Part shown: positions 11,091-21,686 of the stretch, in pieces
How the letters are laid out: every line of letters begins with the position of its first letter
Position numbering within the stretch: the stretch's first letter is position 1
Assembly: GCA_030035585.1 (NCBI GenBank)
Contig: CM057481.1
Location: forward strand, 61,637,128-61,701,127
Reading direction: 5' to 3'
From: Dugong dugon
Lineage: Eukaryota; Chordata; Mammalia; Sirenia; Dugongidae
Length of the DNA stretch: 64,000 bases
Position numbers and translations under genes: made by a program
Notes under the pieces: generated by a model
What the model was told of the DNA's origin: nothing
Database searches by the model: none
Seen by the model: only the letters and a program-made list of their open reading frames with translations

Positions 11091-12508
11091 ATGCAAGTTC
11101 TTAAAATCTTTGGACTTTATAGTTTTGCTGTTCTTTTGTTGATCACTTCATTGCATTATTATGGTATAATCCTCTGCTTTAACATTTTATTTTTCCCATA
11201 CAAGTAATCGAGGAAATCTATTTTACTTCTGTTTACTAACGCCAGTTGTTGAAGTTTATACTTACTGCCTGTCTTAGCCTGGATTCTTTAGAGAAGCAAA
11301 ACCAGTGAAGCATATATATATATATATTTTTCCATAAATATATATATATATATATATTTCACATATGTATCTCATATATATGTGTAGGGAGTGAAAGAGA
11401 GATTTATATCAAGGAAATGGCTCATGCAGTTGTAGGGGCTAGAAAGTCCCAAGTCCATGGGTCAGCTACTCAGGTAGCTGCAGGGCTGATGAACCCAAGA
11501 TCGAAGATAAGACGCCAGCTGCTGGCTCACAGGCTGCAGAGGCTGATGAATCCCAAGATTGGCAGGTAAGCTGCTAGCTCAAGTCCCAAGAACAGGAGTT
11601 TTTTGCAGGATTCAGAGCAAGCAAAAGACAGCAAGCTTTGCCAAAAAGTCCACATACATTGGATGTAGGCCACATCCCCAAGGAAAATCCCTTTCAACTG
11701 ACTGGCTTCTCATAGTAGATATCATCATGGAGGTGATTACATTATATCAGATCTCATTATGGAGGTGATTATATCATTACATAGCTGCCAAACTACATCA
11801 TAACTGCCAAACCACTGAGAATCATGGCCCAGCAAAGTTGACACACAACCTTAACCATCACACTGCCTTTGAAATAGGCTTATTCTACCAACTTGGACAT
11901 ATTAACTGGTAAATTAATCAATATGAAATTTTTCATGCTTTTAAGCTTTTTTTTACTGCCTTTTTTTCACCAAGGCTTGGGAAGAAAATGCTTTCATTAG
12001 ATTAGCTTAATCTGTAGCTAACACTCCTAATTTAACTGACAGTTGGATCTGCCATCCTTTCCCACAAATGGTGCATGAAAACTCAGATCCCCTAACTTTT
12101 CTTGTGCTGAATTATAGCTCTGTGCCTCCCACAATTGTTAAATGCACAACTAACGTTATAACATAAAAGACCAATCTTGTTGCACTTGTATAAATACTTC
12201 AGGAGAAGTAGAACAAGACTTTAAGCAGGTATGCCAAAAGGAAATCTGGCTTCATGTGACCCTCTATGTCTGATTTACCCTTTCTTGAAATCTTTATCTG
12301 GTTACCTAAAGGGGCTGGATCATGGATTCAATCCATATTATTTAATAGTCTGCTAATACCTCTTGTAATAATTGTTATTGGACTAATCAAATGTCGTATG
12401 AAATGTATGACTAATGCTATTACTCAGAACACCATTTTAATGCCTATGAAAGGAATAAAGTACATCAAAAGTGTTCATGTTCCAAATGGACTCAAGTTTA
12501 TCCTCTGA
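11091..12508 (+). pseudogene. Env remnant, split by an LTR
   Basis: An ATG at 11091 opens a frame with a strongly hydrophobic stretch (FAVLLLITSLHYY), a plausible signal peptide. An ERVL LTR interrupts it at 11270. Downstream, the frame at 12266-12508 has a second hydrophobic run (NSLLIPLVIIVIGLI) followed by KCRMKC, like the membrane anchor and cytoplasmic tail of a retroviral transmembrane subunit. The polypurine tract follows about 280 bases later, as expected. Several stops and frameshifts make it a dead copy. Confidence 0.55.
11270..11862 (-). mobile_element. ERVL-type solo LTR with perfect duplication
   Basis: On its sense strand this 593-base LTR starts TGTGATGGTTAAGGTTGTGT and ends in a form of CTAAGACA, the layout of MLT2-like ERVL LTRs. 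An exact 5-bp duplication, ctgcc, lies at 11265-11269 and 11863-11867. An AT microsatellite (11313-11358) sits near its 3' end. Confidence 0.9.
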
Positions 12509-12785
12509 AACAGAGCCCTTAGATGCCAGGTTATTCCTCCATTGTGGTCAAGCCCCACACAGACCTTAGTGACTGTACTACAAGAAGCAAGAAGCTACAA
12601 TTATAGCATAGTGAACACATCAGGTGGTGCCTGGCTCCTTTTCACATCTGTAGTGTCTGGGTCTTAAAGACTTGTTCAGCAAGCAGCCATCCAAAACAAC
12701 CACCTGAAGCCCACATAGAAGAAGACTTTTTTTTATTAATGGTCAATAAAATGATCAAAGAATTTCTCTCAAAATTCTTGATCAG

Positions 12786-12797
12786 AAGGAGGAAATA
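12786..12797 (+). promoter_or_regulatory. Polypurine tract of the provirus
   Basis: The purine run aaggaggaaa directly precedes the start of the 3' LTR at 12798. This is the usual plus-strand primer site in retroviruses, and it supports the LTR boundary. Confidence 0.6.
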
Positions 12798-13226
12798 TGC
12801 AAGGGTTCCAAAACTGATGTGCCTGGCATGCCTAGAGTGGCTTGCTCAGGTGTAGACCAGACTCCATTTTGTAACTTCTGCTTATGCATTCGTGAGAATG
12901 TAACCTTGACTTCTTCATATGCATATGGCCCTGGGCTTCTGACCAGGTGGAACCAGCAGACTGACTTCTTCCCATTCATATGCATATGACCTTAGGCCTC
13001 TGGCTGGGCAGAATGAGCAGACCCTGACCCCCTATCAATTATCTTGTGACCCCTTTGCAAACATGTACTTCCACAATTATGTGTGTACCCAATCCCTTTA
13101 ACAGACATGTACTCTGTTAATCAATCACTATAAAGCCCCTACTTTGAGTTGTCCCACCTCCTGCTTGCCTAATCTTGAACTTCCAATCAGAATATTGTAT
13201 TTTACCTCATCAAAATGCCTCTGTAG
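12798..13226 (+). repeat. 3' LTR of the provirus, truncated
   Basis: It starts tgcaagggttccaaaac and follows the 5' LTR through the TATA-like box at about 13129 to aaaatgcctctgta. There L1 5' UTR-like DNA replaces the rest of R and U5. It carries an internal near-repeat of about 60 bases (around 12898-12990: gacttcttcatatgcatatg, then cccattcatatgcatatgac) that is absent from the 5' copy. Confidence 0.75.
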
Positions 13227-14003
13227 TGGAGTCAAGATGGCAGGTCAGATGCTTCGTGTCTTCCCTCTCACAACAAAGACCCGAAAAAGAAGTGAATTGA
13301 GTATCTATGACAATCTAGGAACCCTAAGCATCAAAGACAAAGCTGAAAAATAGGACTGAGCTACAGGTGGAAGGAGAGACCATTCAAAAACAGTGAAAAT
13401 GGGGTATTACAGATCATTGGATCACTGGAGTCCTGCTAGCTGAATCTGCACAGTGCAGCCATATTGAGGCAAGCAGCAGCATCCCAAGCCAAACCCACCC
13501 CATCTGGTGCAGCTAAGCAGGAGCAACTCTGCATGCACCTCCAGAACCAAACAGTAGCAACAACAGACCTCTGAAAGTTAAGTGCACACTCCCAACCTAC
13601 GACATGTACCAGAGCCCTATCCCCATCACAGCTCCATAGGCTGAGGAGCAATCCCTTCCCCTCATCCATCCCCTCCCTCCTCCAACACCAGTCCGGCAGC
13701 ATTCAATGCTGCTATGCCTCCTAAACCGGGTACTCAAGATCCTGGTCCGGAGGAACCTGCCCTTCATCCATCCGCAGGCACAGGGTGTCCATGGGCCTGC
13801 AGCAGCCTCTACCCCCTCCGACCACCAACACCAGTCCCTTGCTGTCCTATTCAGCACAGCACCCTCACATTGGTATGAGGTAGGGAGTGTTCCCAGTTGA
13901 AGCCCATTTTTACTGGCATCAGCCAAGTGGGAACTGCAGATCTGTGATATTTGACCCTCCTCCACCTCCTAAGCCTGTAGCTCTTGGCCTAGCTCTTGGT
14001 ACG
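13227..14003 (+). mobile_element. Probable L1 5' UTR fragment
   Basis: The opening gtggagtcaagatggcaggt, followed by acaacaaagacccgaaaaag, resembles the start of an L1 5' UTR of this lineage, with a YY1-like aagatgg site at the expected place. The rest is GC-richer than its surroundings. It joins the truncated LTR on the left and an ERVL LTR piece on the right with no visible target repeats. Confidence 0.5.
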
Positions 14004-14355
14004 TCAGATGGCAGGCCCCTGGCTCACAGGCTACAGAGGCTGATGAATCCCAAGATCATCAGGTAAGCTGCTACCTCAAGTCCCAAGAACAGGAGGTCAG
14101 AAGATGATGAGCTAGATACAGGATCCAGAGCAAGCAAAAGCCAGCAAGCTTTGCCAGAAAGTCCATATATTGGATGCAGGCCACACCCCCAAGGAAACTC
14201 CCTTTCAACTGATTGTCTGCTCATAGCAGATCTCATCATGGAAGTGATTACATTATGTCAGATGTCATTATGTAGATGATTACATCATTACATAACTGCC
14301 AAACCTGTGAGAATCATGGCTCAGCCAAGTTGACACACAACGTTAAACATTGCAA
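14004..14355 (-). mobile_element. ERVL-type LTR fragment
   Basis: This is closely similar to positions 11515-11862 of the solo LTR, so it is the U3 part of the same family. Its 3' part is missing. The left junction is with L1-like sequence, and the right end reaches the usual terminus in degraded form (attgca). Confidence 0.85.
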
Positions 14356-14439
14356 TGGTTTTTTTTTTTTTTTAACATAAGGTTTATTCTGACCAGTTCT
14401 TCCATATGCATATAGGGAGACCATTGTATGGGTTTTAAT

Positions 14440-14570
14440 TTGGAATGATGGAAGATTTTAGAACTAGACTGAGGAGGTGGTTGCACAACATTGTGAATAT
14501 ACTAAATGTCACTGAATTGCTCTCTTTAAAATGGTTAATTTTATATGACTTTCCCCTAAATAAATTTTTT
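14440..14570 (+). mobile_element. Old L1 3' UTR fragment
   Basis: The phrase gtggttgcacaacattgtga, followed by ctaaatgtcactgaattg, is the standard 3' end of ancient L1M elements. Confidence 0.65.
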
Positions 14571-14607
14571 CAAAAGGTAGCCACAGTTTCTCATTCATCC
14601 TTACTGG

Positions 14608-14610
14608 AAA

Positions 14611-14660
<50 letters not shown>
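14608..14660. repeat. A run and TA microsatellite
   Basis: About 20 A residues run straight into a (TA)n tract. It probably grew from the poly(A) tail of a retroelement. Confidence 0.9.
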
Positions 14661-14666
<6 letters not shown>

Positions 14667-14689
14667 GCTCTATATGCTCCAATTTATTT

Positions 14690-15045
14690 ATATACATTGG
14701 ATCATACTATACTTTTAAAAAAAAATTTAAAACATATCTTGGAGAACTTTCCATAACAGCACATGCAAAGCTCCCCTTTTTTAATTTCTGCAAAGTGTTG
14801 CAGTGTATATGCCACATCATATTTATTTAATTTAAAGCAACTTTGTGTGCTTTCCCGCCTTTCCACAGTGTTAGCTACAATTAAAATACAAAGTGAAACA
14901 TTTGAGTTGTTTCCAATATTCTGCTGTTTCAAACAATACTGCGCTGAACATCCTTGCAGATGTATCTTAGTATACTTTTGCAAGCATAGTAGAGTGTAAA
15001 TTCGGAGCCATGGAATTTCTAAGTCAAAGTATATATCTCTTCCTG
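14690..15045 (-). mobile_element. Old L1 fragment
   Basis: On the plus strand it reads ttgtttccaatattctgctg, then aacatccttgcagatgtatc. This is the reverse complement of a common L1M 3' UTR block. Confidence 0.65.
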
Positions 15046-15600
15046 TTGGCTAAACCCAACCAGAGCCAGAGAGCACATGAGCCCACTGCCATTGACACAG
15101 TCCACACAAATCTGCTTCTTGGGGCCCAGAGCAGAAGAGAAGAACGGAACGTAGGTCTGGAGAGCAAATAAAAAATAACTAGTATAGTTAGGGTATGTTT
15201 GGCTGTGAACAACAGAAAACCAGACCAAAAATGTCTTAATTAAACAGATAGAGGTTTATTTTTTTCACGTAAAAAAAGCTTCCGGAGGTGAGCAGTCCAG
15301 GCCTGGTGCAGGTTGTCCAGGATGTTACCAAGTTCCAAGCTGCTCTTATCTCCCTGCTCTACCATCCTTAGCATTTGGCTTTTGTCTTTAAGGATCGTAA
15401 CCTGGTGCTGGACCTTGAGGTTTTGTGTCCTTGTTCAAGGCAGAAATATGGGTGAGCAATAGAGAGCTGACGATGAAGCCTGCAGGGGCAGGCAAGTATC
15501 TCTCCTTTCTATTCAAATAGACATTTATTGCACCCATACTTATGCAACATAGTCCAGAAATATCCCTCCCACCTAAGAATTTGACAAGGTCAGCTCCAGG
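15046..15600. other. No gene; possible old repeat
   Basis: The phrase ggctgtgaacaacagaaaac near 15200 recalls an ancient mammalian interspersed repeat, but I cannot name it or set ends. No frame is supported. Confidence 0.35.
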
Positions 15601-15610
15601 GATGGATGAT

Positions 15611-15803
15611 CCAATAAACAAGGTATGCACAGGCTTACCTGTGTTTATTTACTAATCTTTAGTGCACGATTTGACGTGGGTTTCACCATATCAAAGATGC
15701 AGTGAAACCCATGTGAAATTGTGCACTACAATTTAGTAAGTAAGCACAAGTAAGCCTGTGTGTACATTGCTTAATGTAAACCCGTGCATACCTTGCTTAC
15801 TGG
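15611..15803. repeat. Long near-perfect inverted repeat (hairpin element)
   Basis: Arms of about 64 bases, 15623-15686 and 15702-15765, are inverted copies with few mismatches around a 15-base loop. Outside them, caaggtatgcac (15619-15630) pairs exactly with gtgcataccttg (15784-15795). The whole unit is therefore flanked by ends of the form CCARTAARCAAGG. It looks like a palindromic MITE. I do not recognise the family and see no clear target duplication. A transcript across it would fold into a strong hairpin. Confidence 0.8.
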
Positions 15804-15897
15804 TTAATCGCCCATGAAGTCATTTACTTTCCATTCCCTCCAGGATAGACACCTAGTTGAAAAACGTGTCCCCTCAACCTGAAACCCCATCCTTTAA

Positions 15898-16097
15898 ACC
15901 TTCGTTGCCGTCGAGTTGATGCCAACTCATGGCAAGCCTGTATGTGTCAGAGTAGAACTGCACTCCATAAGGTTTCCAATGGCTGAGTTTTTGAAAGTAT
16001 ATTATCAAGCCTTTCTTCTGAAGCACCTCTGGGTGGACTCAAACCTCCAACCTTTTGGTTAGTTAATTGTTTGCACCACCACCAAGAGACTTCCTTT
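15898..16097 (-). mobile_element. AfroSINE (second subfamily type)
   Basis: The minus-strand SINE has the GGTGGTGCAAA-type head and the long middle block. Direct repeats atcctttaa flank it at 15889-15897 and 16098-16106. Confidence 0.9.
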
Positions 16098-16830
16098 ATC
16101 CTTTAATATGCCATTAATTTTCTGAAAACAATACTCTGAGACGTAGGGTTGTTCTGAAGTTCATAATCTTCTTGGAAACTAGTGGGTAACAAGGTAGTGG
16201 CCACAGCTAGTAAAACAATTGCTTCATTTCAGGGATGGTCTGTGATGGCTTCCCTTAGAGATACTGGCTTCCTCTGGTGCGCTGGTCATTGGCTCTTTCA
16301 AATAAACTGTAATAACTTCAATTGAGTTATTTTTTTCTCCAATGTTTTCTGCTCAAATGATGTAAAATTTAACTGTGGCCTTTGTGGCTGATTTATCAAA
16401 GCTAGGAGTGGTAGACTCCACAGCAAGAAAGAATCCCATTGCCTCTGTACTCTTGTCCAGAGGTTTTATGTTGTTATAATCCATCACCAGTGTGGGCAAA
16501 GTCATAATGAAAACAACGAAGACCGAGGCCTCTTTCAGCCTTGTGCTCACAGAGCAGGCAGGGAGGTGCTGGCAGCAGGGTCAAGAGAGTCCCTTTAGAA
16601 CGCTTTTCCAGAGACTCTTCCTTACTGTCATTGGCCAGAAGGTCTGCATAATTATGCCAGTATAGCTACTAGAGAATCTAAGGAGATGAGCATTGCTGCT
16701 CTCCCACCTCGCCACAGTGTCTGCTACAATTAAAAAACAAAATAAAAGAGATGTTTATCAGTAAAAGCCTCTCCCACCATCGCCTCTCCCTAAAGGGTAA
16801 ACACTAATAACATTCTCTTGTGATTTCTTC
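16098..16830. other. No recognised feature
   Basis: No gene or nameable repeat is seen. The phrase cacagtgtctgctacaatta near 16714 echoes cacagtgttagctacaatta near 14866, probably a shared old repeat fragment. Confidence 0.4.
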
Positions 16831-16831
16831 A

Positions 16832-17055
16832 TCCCTGGGTGGTGCACATGGTTAAGTGCTTGACTACTAACTGAAAGATTGGCAGCTGGAACCCACCCAG
16901 AGATGCCTCAGAAGAAAGGACTGGTGATCTGCTTCCAAAAGATCACAGCCCTGAAAACCCTATGGAGTGCAGTTCTACTCTGAAACATATGGGGATGCCA
17001 TGGGTCAGAATGAACTTGACAGCACCTGTTTTTTTGTTTGTTTGGTTTTGTGAAA
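16832..17055 (+). mobile_element. AfroSINE
   Basis: The plus-strand copy runs from the head (ccctgggtggtgcacatggt) through the tail near cttgacagcacctg to a T-rich simple tail. It belongs to the same subfamily as the copy at 15898. Confidence 0.9.
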
Positions 17056-17329
17056 ACAAAAACAAAACAAATTTGGAAAAACAAAGCAAAACAACTTTAA
17101 GGCACATATTATCATATATGAATGTAAATGAATAATTGCTTTTAGAAGGATCAGCACAAAGCTGGTTCCTATGAGGTGGAAGTTAAAGATGTCTCAAATA
17201 TCCAACTTTTCCAATGTGCTGTGCCACTTCATCATCTCTGACATCAACTCCTCCTCCTCCCCTCGGTACTCTCCCTCCCTTCTTTGGGTTCCATAAATCA
17301 CTGCAACGTCTCACAGAACTCATGAACTG

Positions 17330-18009
17330 TCAAGGAAATGGCTCATTGAGTTGTGCAGGCTGGCAAGTCTGAAATCCGTGGGTCAGGCATCACTCTGGTG
17401 GCTTCTCCTGATTCACATAGTTGCAGAGGCTGACAAAACCAAATTGGCAGGTCAGACAACAGGCTGCTGGCTCACAAGGCTGTGGAAGCTGGTGAATCAG
17501 GTCAGATGATAGACCGCTAGCTCAAGTTCCAAGAACCAGAGGTTAGATGATGATGAGCCAGATGCAGGATCCAGAGCAAGAGGGACAGCTTTGCCAGAGC
17601 ATTCATTATATATTGGATGCAGACCATACCCTCAAGGAAACTTACTTTTCTTGAGCAAGGCAGTGCAAAAGTATGACTTGAATGAGAGTGGTAAGGGTGG
17701 TGACTTGAGTTATACTCTCTAGTAAGGTGGTGACTCAAGATACTTCCCACCCTAATCCTGCCTCATTAACATAATGGACAACTCACACCCAAATGGGACC
17801 ATAGCCACAGGCATAGAGGCTAGGATTTATAACACATTACAAAATGGAGGATAATCACATCAGATCACAAAATGGAGGAAAATTACAACAGAGCACAAAA
17901 TGGAGGATGACTACATCATTATATAACTGCCAGATTACATCATTACATAACTACCAAACCACTGAAAATCATGGCTGAGTCAAGTTTACACATAACCTTA
18001 ACCATCACA
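17330..18009 (-). mobile_element. ERVL-type LTR, 3' end missing
   Basis: The right end (aaccttaaccatcaca) is the normal start of the LTR on its sense strand. The body matches the copies at 11270 and 14004 and carries extra copies of an acaaaatggaggat unit (17840-17910). The left end stops before the polyadenylation region. Confidence 0.8.
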
Positions 18010-18099
18010 GTTTCCATACACCTTATTTGCATTAGCAGCAAGATGTCCAATCCCCTTTGTGGGACACGAGCACCTTCTTTGCATAGTTCACCCAATTAT

Positions 18100-18600
18100 T
18101 GTATGGGAGTCACAAAGATAGCTAGAAGGGCTGTATTAAGTGATTCACTGCACCACAGAATGTATATAATAATCTTTTTAAGATTTCGTACAAAATGGAT
18201 CATGCTAAAACACGGTTTTGCATTTTGTGCTATTCATTTAATAATATATCTTTAAGAATTTTCTAAATTAGCTTATACAGATCTACTTCATTGTATAGTG
18301 CACCATACAAAAAATTATTTAACCAGTACCATATTGGTGGATACTTTGCTTGTGTTCAGGGTTTTACTATTACAATGAACATCCTAGTGGAATTTTTATA
18401 ACTATTGTCCAATTGTTCTTTAGTAAATTTTGCAAAGTTATTTTCCCACCAACTGTGTATGAGAATGCCTGTTTCATCACACTATTGTCAATGCTGGATA
18501 TTGCCATGGTCTTAAATTTTTGTCAAGCTGGAAAGTGAATGTAAGTATGTCATTTTGTTTGAACTGTTAAGTATTTTATAGTTTTATTGACCATTTGCAT
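18100..18600 (-). mobile_element. Old L1 fragment
   Basis: The plus strand reads tttactattacaatgaacatc and ttttcccaccaactgtgtat. These are reverse-complement L1M 3' UTR phrases, strongly diverged. Confidence 0.5.
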
Positions 18601-18604
18601 TTTT

Positions 18605-18672
18605 TCCCTAGACAAGAGTCTAGCACATACTCGTAGGCACTGGGTAAATATTTGTTGAGTAAATGAATAGAA
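18605..18672 (+). mobile_element. Short L2/MIR-type tail fragment
   Basis: The phrase gcactgggtaaatatttgtt, followed by gagtaaatgaatag, is the conserved 3' end shared by L2 and related elements. Confidence 0.5.
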
Positions 18673-18744
18673 ACTTCCCATATGTATCCTCTGTCTGTTC
18701 TCTATCGAAGTTTGCTTTTTCCCTATTGATTTACCTATAAGCCC

Positions 18745-19262
18745 TGTCTTAGTCATCTAGTGATGCTGTAACAGAAATACCACAAGTGGATGGCTTTAAC
18801 AAACAGAAGTTTATTATCTCACAGTCTAGTAGGCTAGAAGTCCAAATTCAGGGCATCAGCTCCAGGGGAAGGCTTTGTCTGTCATCTCTGGAGGAAGGTC
18901 CTTGCCATCAATCTTCCCCTGGACTAGGAACTTCTCCAGGCAGAAACCCTGGGTCCAAAGGATGCACTCTGTTCCAGCACTACTTTCTTGGTGGTATGAG
19001 GTTCCCCTGTCTCTCTGCTCACTTCTTTCTTTTGTATCTCAAAAGAGATTGGCTGAAGACACAATCCAATCTTGTAGATTGAGTCCTGCCTCATTAATAT
19101 AACTGTCGATAATCCCACCTCATTAACATTATAGAGGTAGGGTTTACAACACATAAGAAAATCACATCAGATGACAAAATGGTGGATAATCACACAATAT
19201 TGGGAATCATGGCCTAAACAAGTTGACACATATTTTTGGGGGACACAATTCAATCCATGACA
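18745..19262 (-). mobile_element. ERVL-MaLR solo LTR
   Basis: A full-length copy runs from tgtcttag to ccatgaca, with flanking 5-mers agccc (18740-18744) and agcac (19263-19267) that differ at one base. Confidence 0.88.
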
Positions 19263-19449
19263 AGCACCCATATTCGTTAGTATTCAAATGACTAGGAGAC
19301 TTCTATTTCCATCCCAGTTTTCTCTTTTCATCTCAGCTCCTGTTAAGTCAACTACCTATTTGACTGACAACTGTACACTGTAAGTAATGGACAACTCAAC
19401 TGAAATGAGCTAAACCAATAATGAGATTTAAAATCTCATATAACTAGAA

Positions 19450-20080
19450 TTCCAGAGCTGAGCATTAGTGAACTGAAATGGGCTGGTATTAGCCATTTCG
19501 AATCAGACAATCATGTAGTCTACCATGTCAGGAATGACAAATTGCAGAGGAATGGCATTGCACTCATCATCAAAAAGAACATTTCAAGATCTATCCTGAA
19601 GCACAACACTGTCAGTGTTGGATAATATCCATATGCCTACAAGGAAGACCAGTTAATACAACTATTATTCAAACTTATGCACCAACTACTAATGCCAAAG
19701 ATGAAGAAATTGAAGATTTTTACCGACTTCTGCAATCTGAAGTTGATCAAACATGCAATCAAGATGCATTGATAATTACTAGTGGTTGGAAACAAAGAAG
19801 GATTGGTAGTTGGAAAACAAGGCCTTGGTGTTAGAAACGACCTGGAGATCACATGATAGAATTTGCAAGACCAAAAACTTAATCATTGCAAATAGCTTTT
19901 TTCAACAAAAGAAACAGCAACGTGAACCTTGCCAGATGGAATACACAGGAATCAAATCGACTACATCTGCGGAAAGAGACGATGGAAAAGCTCAATATCA
20001 TCAGTCAGAACAAGGCCAGGGGCCGACTATGGACCAGACACTCAATTGCTCATATGTAAGTTCAAGATGAAGTTGAAGAA
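19450..20080 (+). pseudogene. RTE ORF: apurinic-type endonuclease remnant
   Basis: Across shifting frames I read ISELKWAG, then LQRNGIAL, then YAPTTNAKDEE, then LLQSE, then KTKNLIIAN with a following FFQQ. These match, in order, the endonuclease domain of RTE/BovB LINEs, which nicks target DNA. Frameshifts occur near 19630 and 19780, and the stretch normally carrying the later catalytic residues (GDWN in the family) is broken to SGW. It cannot be translated as one protein. Confidence 0.8.
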
Positions 20081-20467
20081 AATTAAAACAAGTCCATGAG
20101 AGCCAAAGTGCGACCTTGCATATATCCCACCTGAATTTAGAGACCGTCTCAGGAATATATTTGACACATCGAACACTAATGACCAAAGACCAGACAAGCT
20201 GTAGGATGACATCAAGGACTTCATATGTGAAGAAAGCAAAAGGTCATTAAAAAGACAGGAAAGAAAGAGAAAAGACAAAAATGGATGTCAGAAGAGACTC
20301 TGAAACTTGCTCTTGAAGGTAGAGTAGTTAAAGTAAATGGAAGAAATGATGAAGTAAAAGAGCCAAACAGAAGATTCAAAGGGACGGCTTGAGGAGACAA
20401 AGTAAAGTATTATAATGAAATGTGCAAAGACCTGGAGTTAGAAAACTAAAAGGGAAGAACACGCTCA

Positions 20468-21686
20468 GTGTTTCTCAAGCTGAAAGAACTGAAGAAAAAA
20501 TTCAAGCCTCCAGTTACAATTTTGAATGATTCCATGGGCAAAATATTGAACGATGCAGGCAGCATCAAAAGAAGATGGAAGGAAGAATTGGTCAACATTC
20601 AACCATTTCAGGATGTAGCATATGATCAAGAACCAATGGTACTGAAGGAGGAAATCCAAGTTGCACTGAAAGCACTGACAAAAAACAAGGCTCCAGGAAT
20701 TGATGGAATACCAATTGAGATGTTTTAACATATGGATACAATGCTGGAAACACTCACTCATCTATGCCAAGAAATTTGGAAGACAGCTACCTGGTCAACC
20801 AACAGAAAGAGATCCATATTTATGCTCATTCCAAAGAAAGGTGATCCAACAAAATGTGAAAATTATCTAACAATATCATTAGTATCACACGCAAGTAAAA
20901 TTTTGCTGGAGATAATTCAAAAGTAGTTGCAGCAGTACATAGACAGGGAGCTGCCAGAAATTCAGGCTAGATTCAGAAGAGGATGTGGGACAAAGGATAT
21001 CATTGCTGATGTCAGATGGATCTTGGCTGAAAGCAGAGAATACCAGAAACGTGTTTACCTGTGTTTTATTGATTGTGCAAAGACATTCGACTGTGTGGAT
21101 CATAACAAATTATGGATAACATTGTGAAGAATGGGAATTTCAGAACACTTAATTATGCTCATGTGAAACCTGTATATAGACCAAGAGGCAGTTGTTCAAA
21201 CAGAACAAGGGGATACCGGATGATTTAAAAATAGGAAAGTTGTGTGTCAATGTTATATTCTTTCACCATACTTAATCTGTATGCTAAGCAGACAATCCAA
21301 GAAGCTGGACTATATGAAGAAGAACATGGCATCAGGATTGGAGGAAGACTCAGTAACAAACCTATGATATGCAGATGACACAACCTTGCTTTGCTGAAAG
21401 TGAAGAGGACTTGAAGCACTTACTAATGAAGATCAAAGACCACAGCCTTCAGTATGGATTACACCTCAACATAAAGAAAAAAATCCCCACAACTGGACCA
21501 ATAAGCAACATCATGATAAATGGAGAAAAGGATTTCATTTTTCTTAGATCCACAGTCAATGCCCGTAGAAGCAGCAGTCAAGAAATCAAAGGACGCATTG
21601 CATTGGGCAAATCTGCTGTAAAAGACCTTTTTAAAGTGTTAGAAAACAAAGATGTCACTTTGAGGACTAAGGTGTGTCTGACCTAA
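20468..21686 (+). pseudogene. RTE ORF: reverse transcriptase remnant
   Basis: Fragments in order: NKAPGIDGIPIE (20650-20728), then LIPKKGDPTKCENY (20820-20870), then FRRGCGTKDII (20970-21000), then FIDCAKTFDCVDHNKLW (21065-21115), then YADDTT near 21367, then YGLHLNIKK (21455-21480). The YADD box and the FID-KTFD block are the two aspartate motifs of the polymerase. TAG and TGA stops plus frameshifts (near 20725, 20925, 21125 and 21360) break the frame. The YADD motif itself survives, but out of frame with its surroundings. Confidence 0.9.

Larger units (their letters stand above)
4993..13226 (+). mobile_element. Decayed endogenous retrovirus with two LTRs and tRNA-Ser-like primer site
   Basis: Two related LTRs, at 4993-5477 and 12798-13226, flank about 7.3 kb. 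A primer-binding site, a gag start, an integrase-end-like stretch, an env tail and a polypurine tract lie between them in the right order. Later insertions are a SINE (6096-6281), a MaLR LTR (9874-10388) and an ERVL LTR (11270-11862). Stops and frameshifts are everywhere, and I cannot find a clear protease or reverse transcriptase between about 6.8 and 10.7 kb, which may be deleted or too decayed to see. The 3' LTR is cut short by L1-like DNA. The gag start (MGN) and the membrane anchor suggest a gammaretrovirus-like, class I element, but a pol alignment would be needed to place it. Confidence 0.7.

Noticed and set aside
11313..11358. CRISPR-like or regulatory array
   Set aside because: It is a simple (TA)n microsatellite in an LTR; there is no spacer structure anywhere in the window.
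14509..14756. Frames with Tyr-Ile repeats and Lys/Phe runs
   Set aside because: They are translations of the A run and TA microsatellite.
20468..21686. RTE reverse transcriptase as a functional gene
   Set aside because: Several stops and frameshifts separate the motifs; no frame joins the polymerase blocks.
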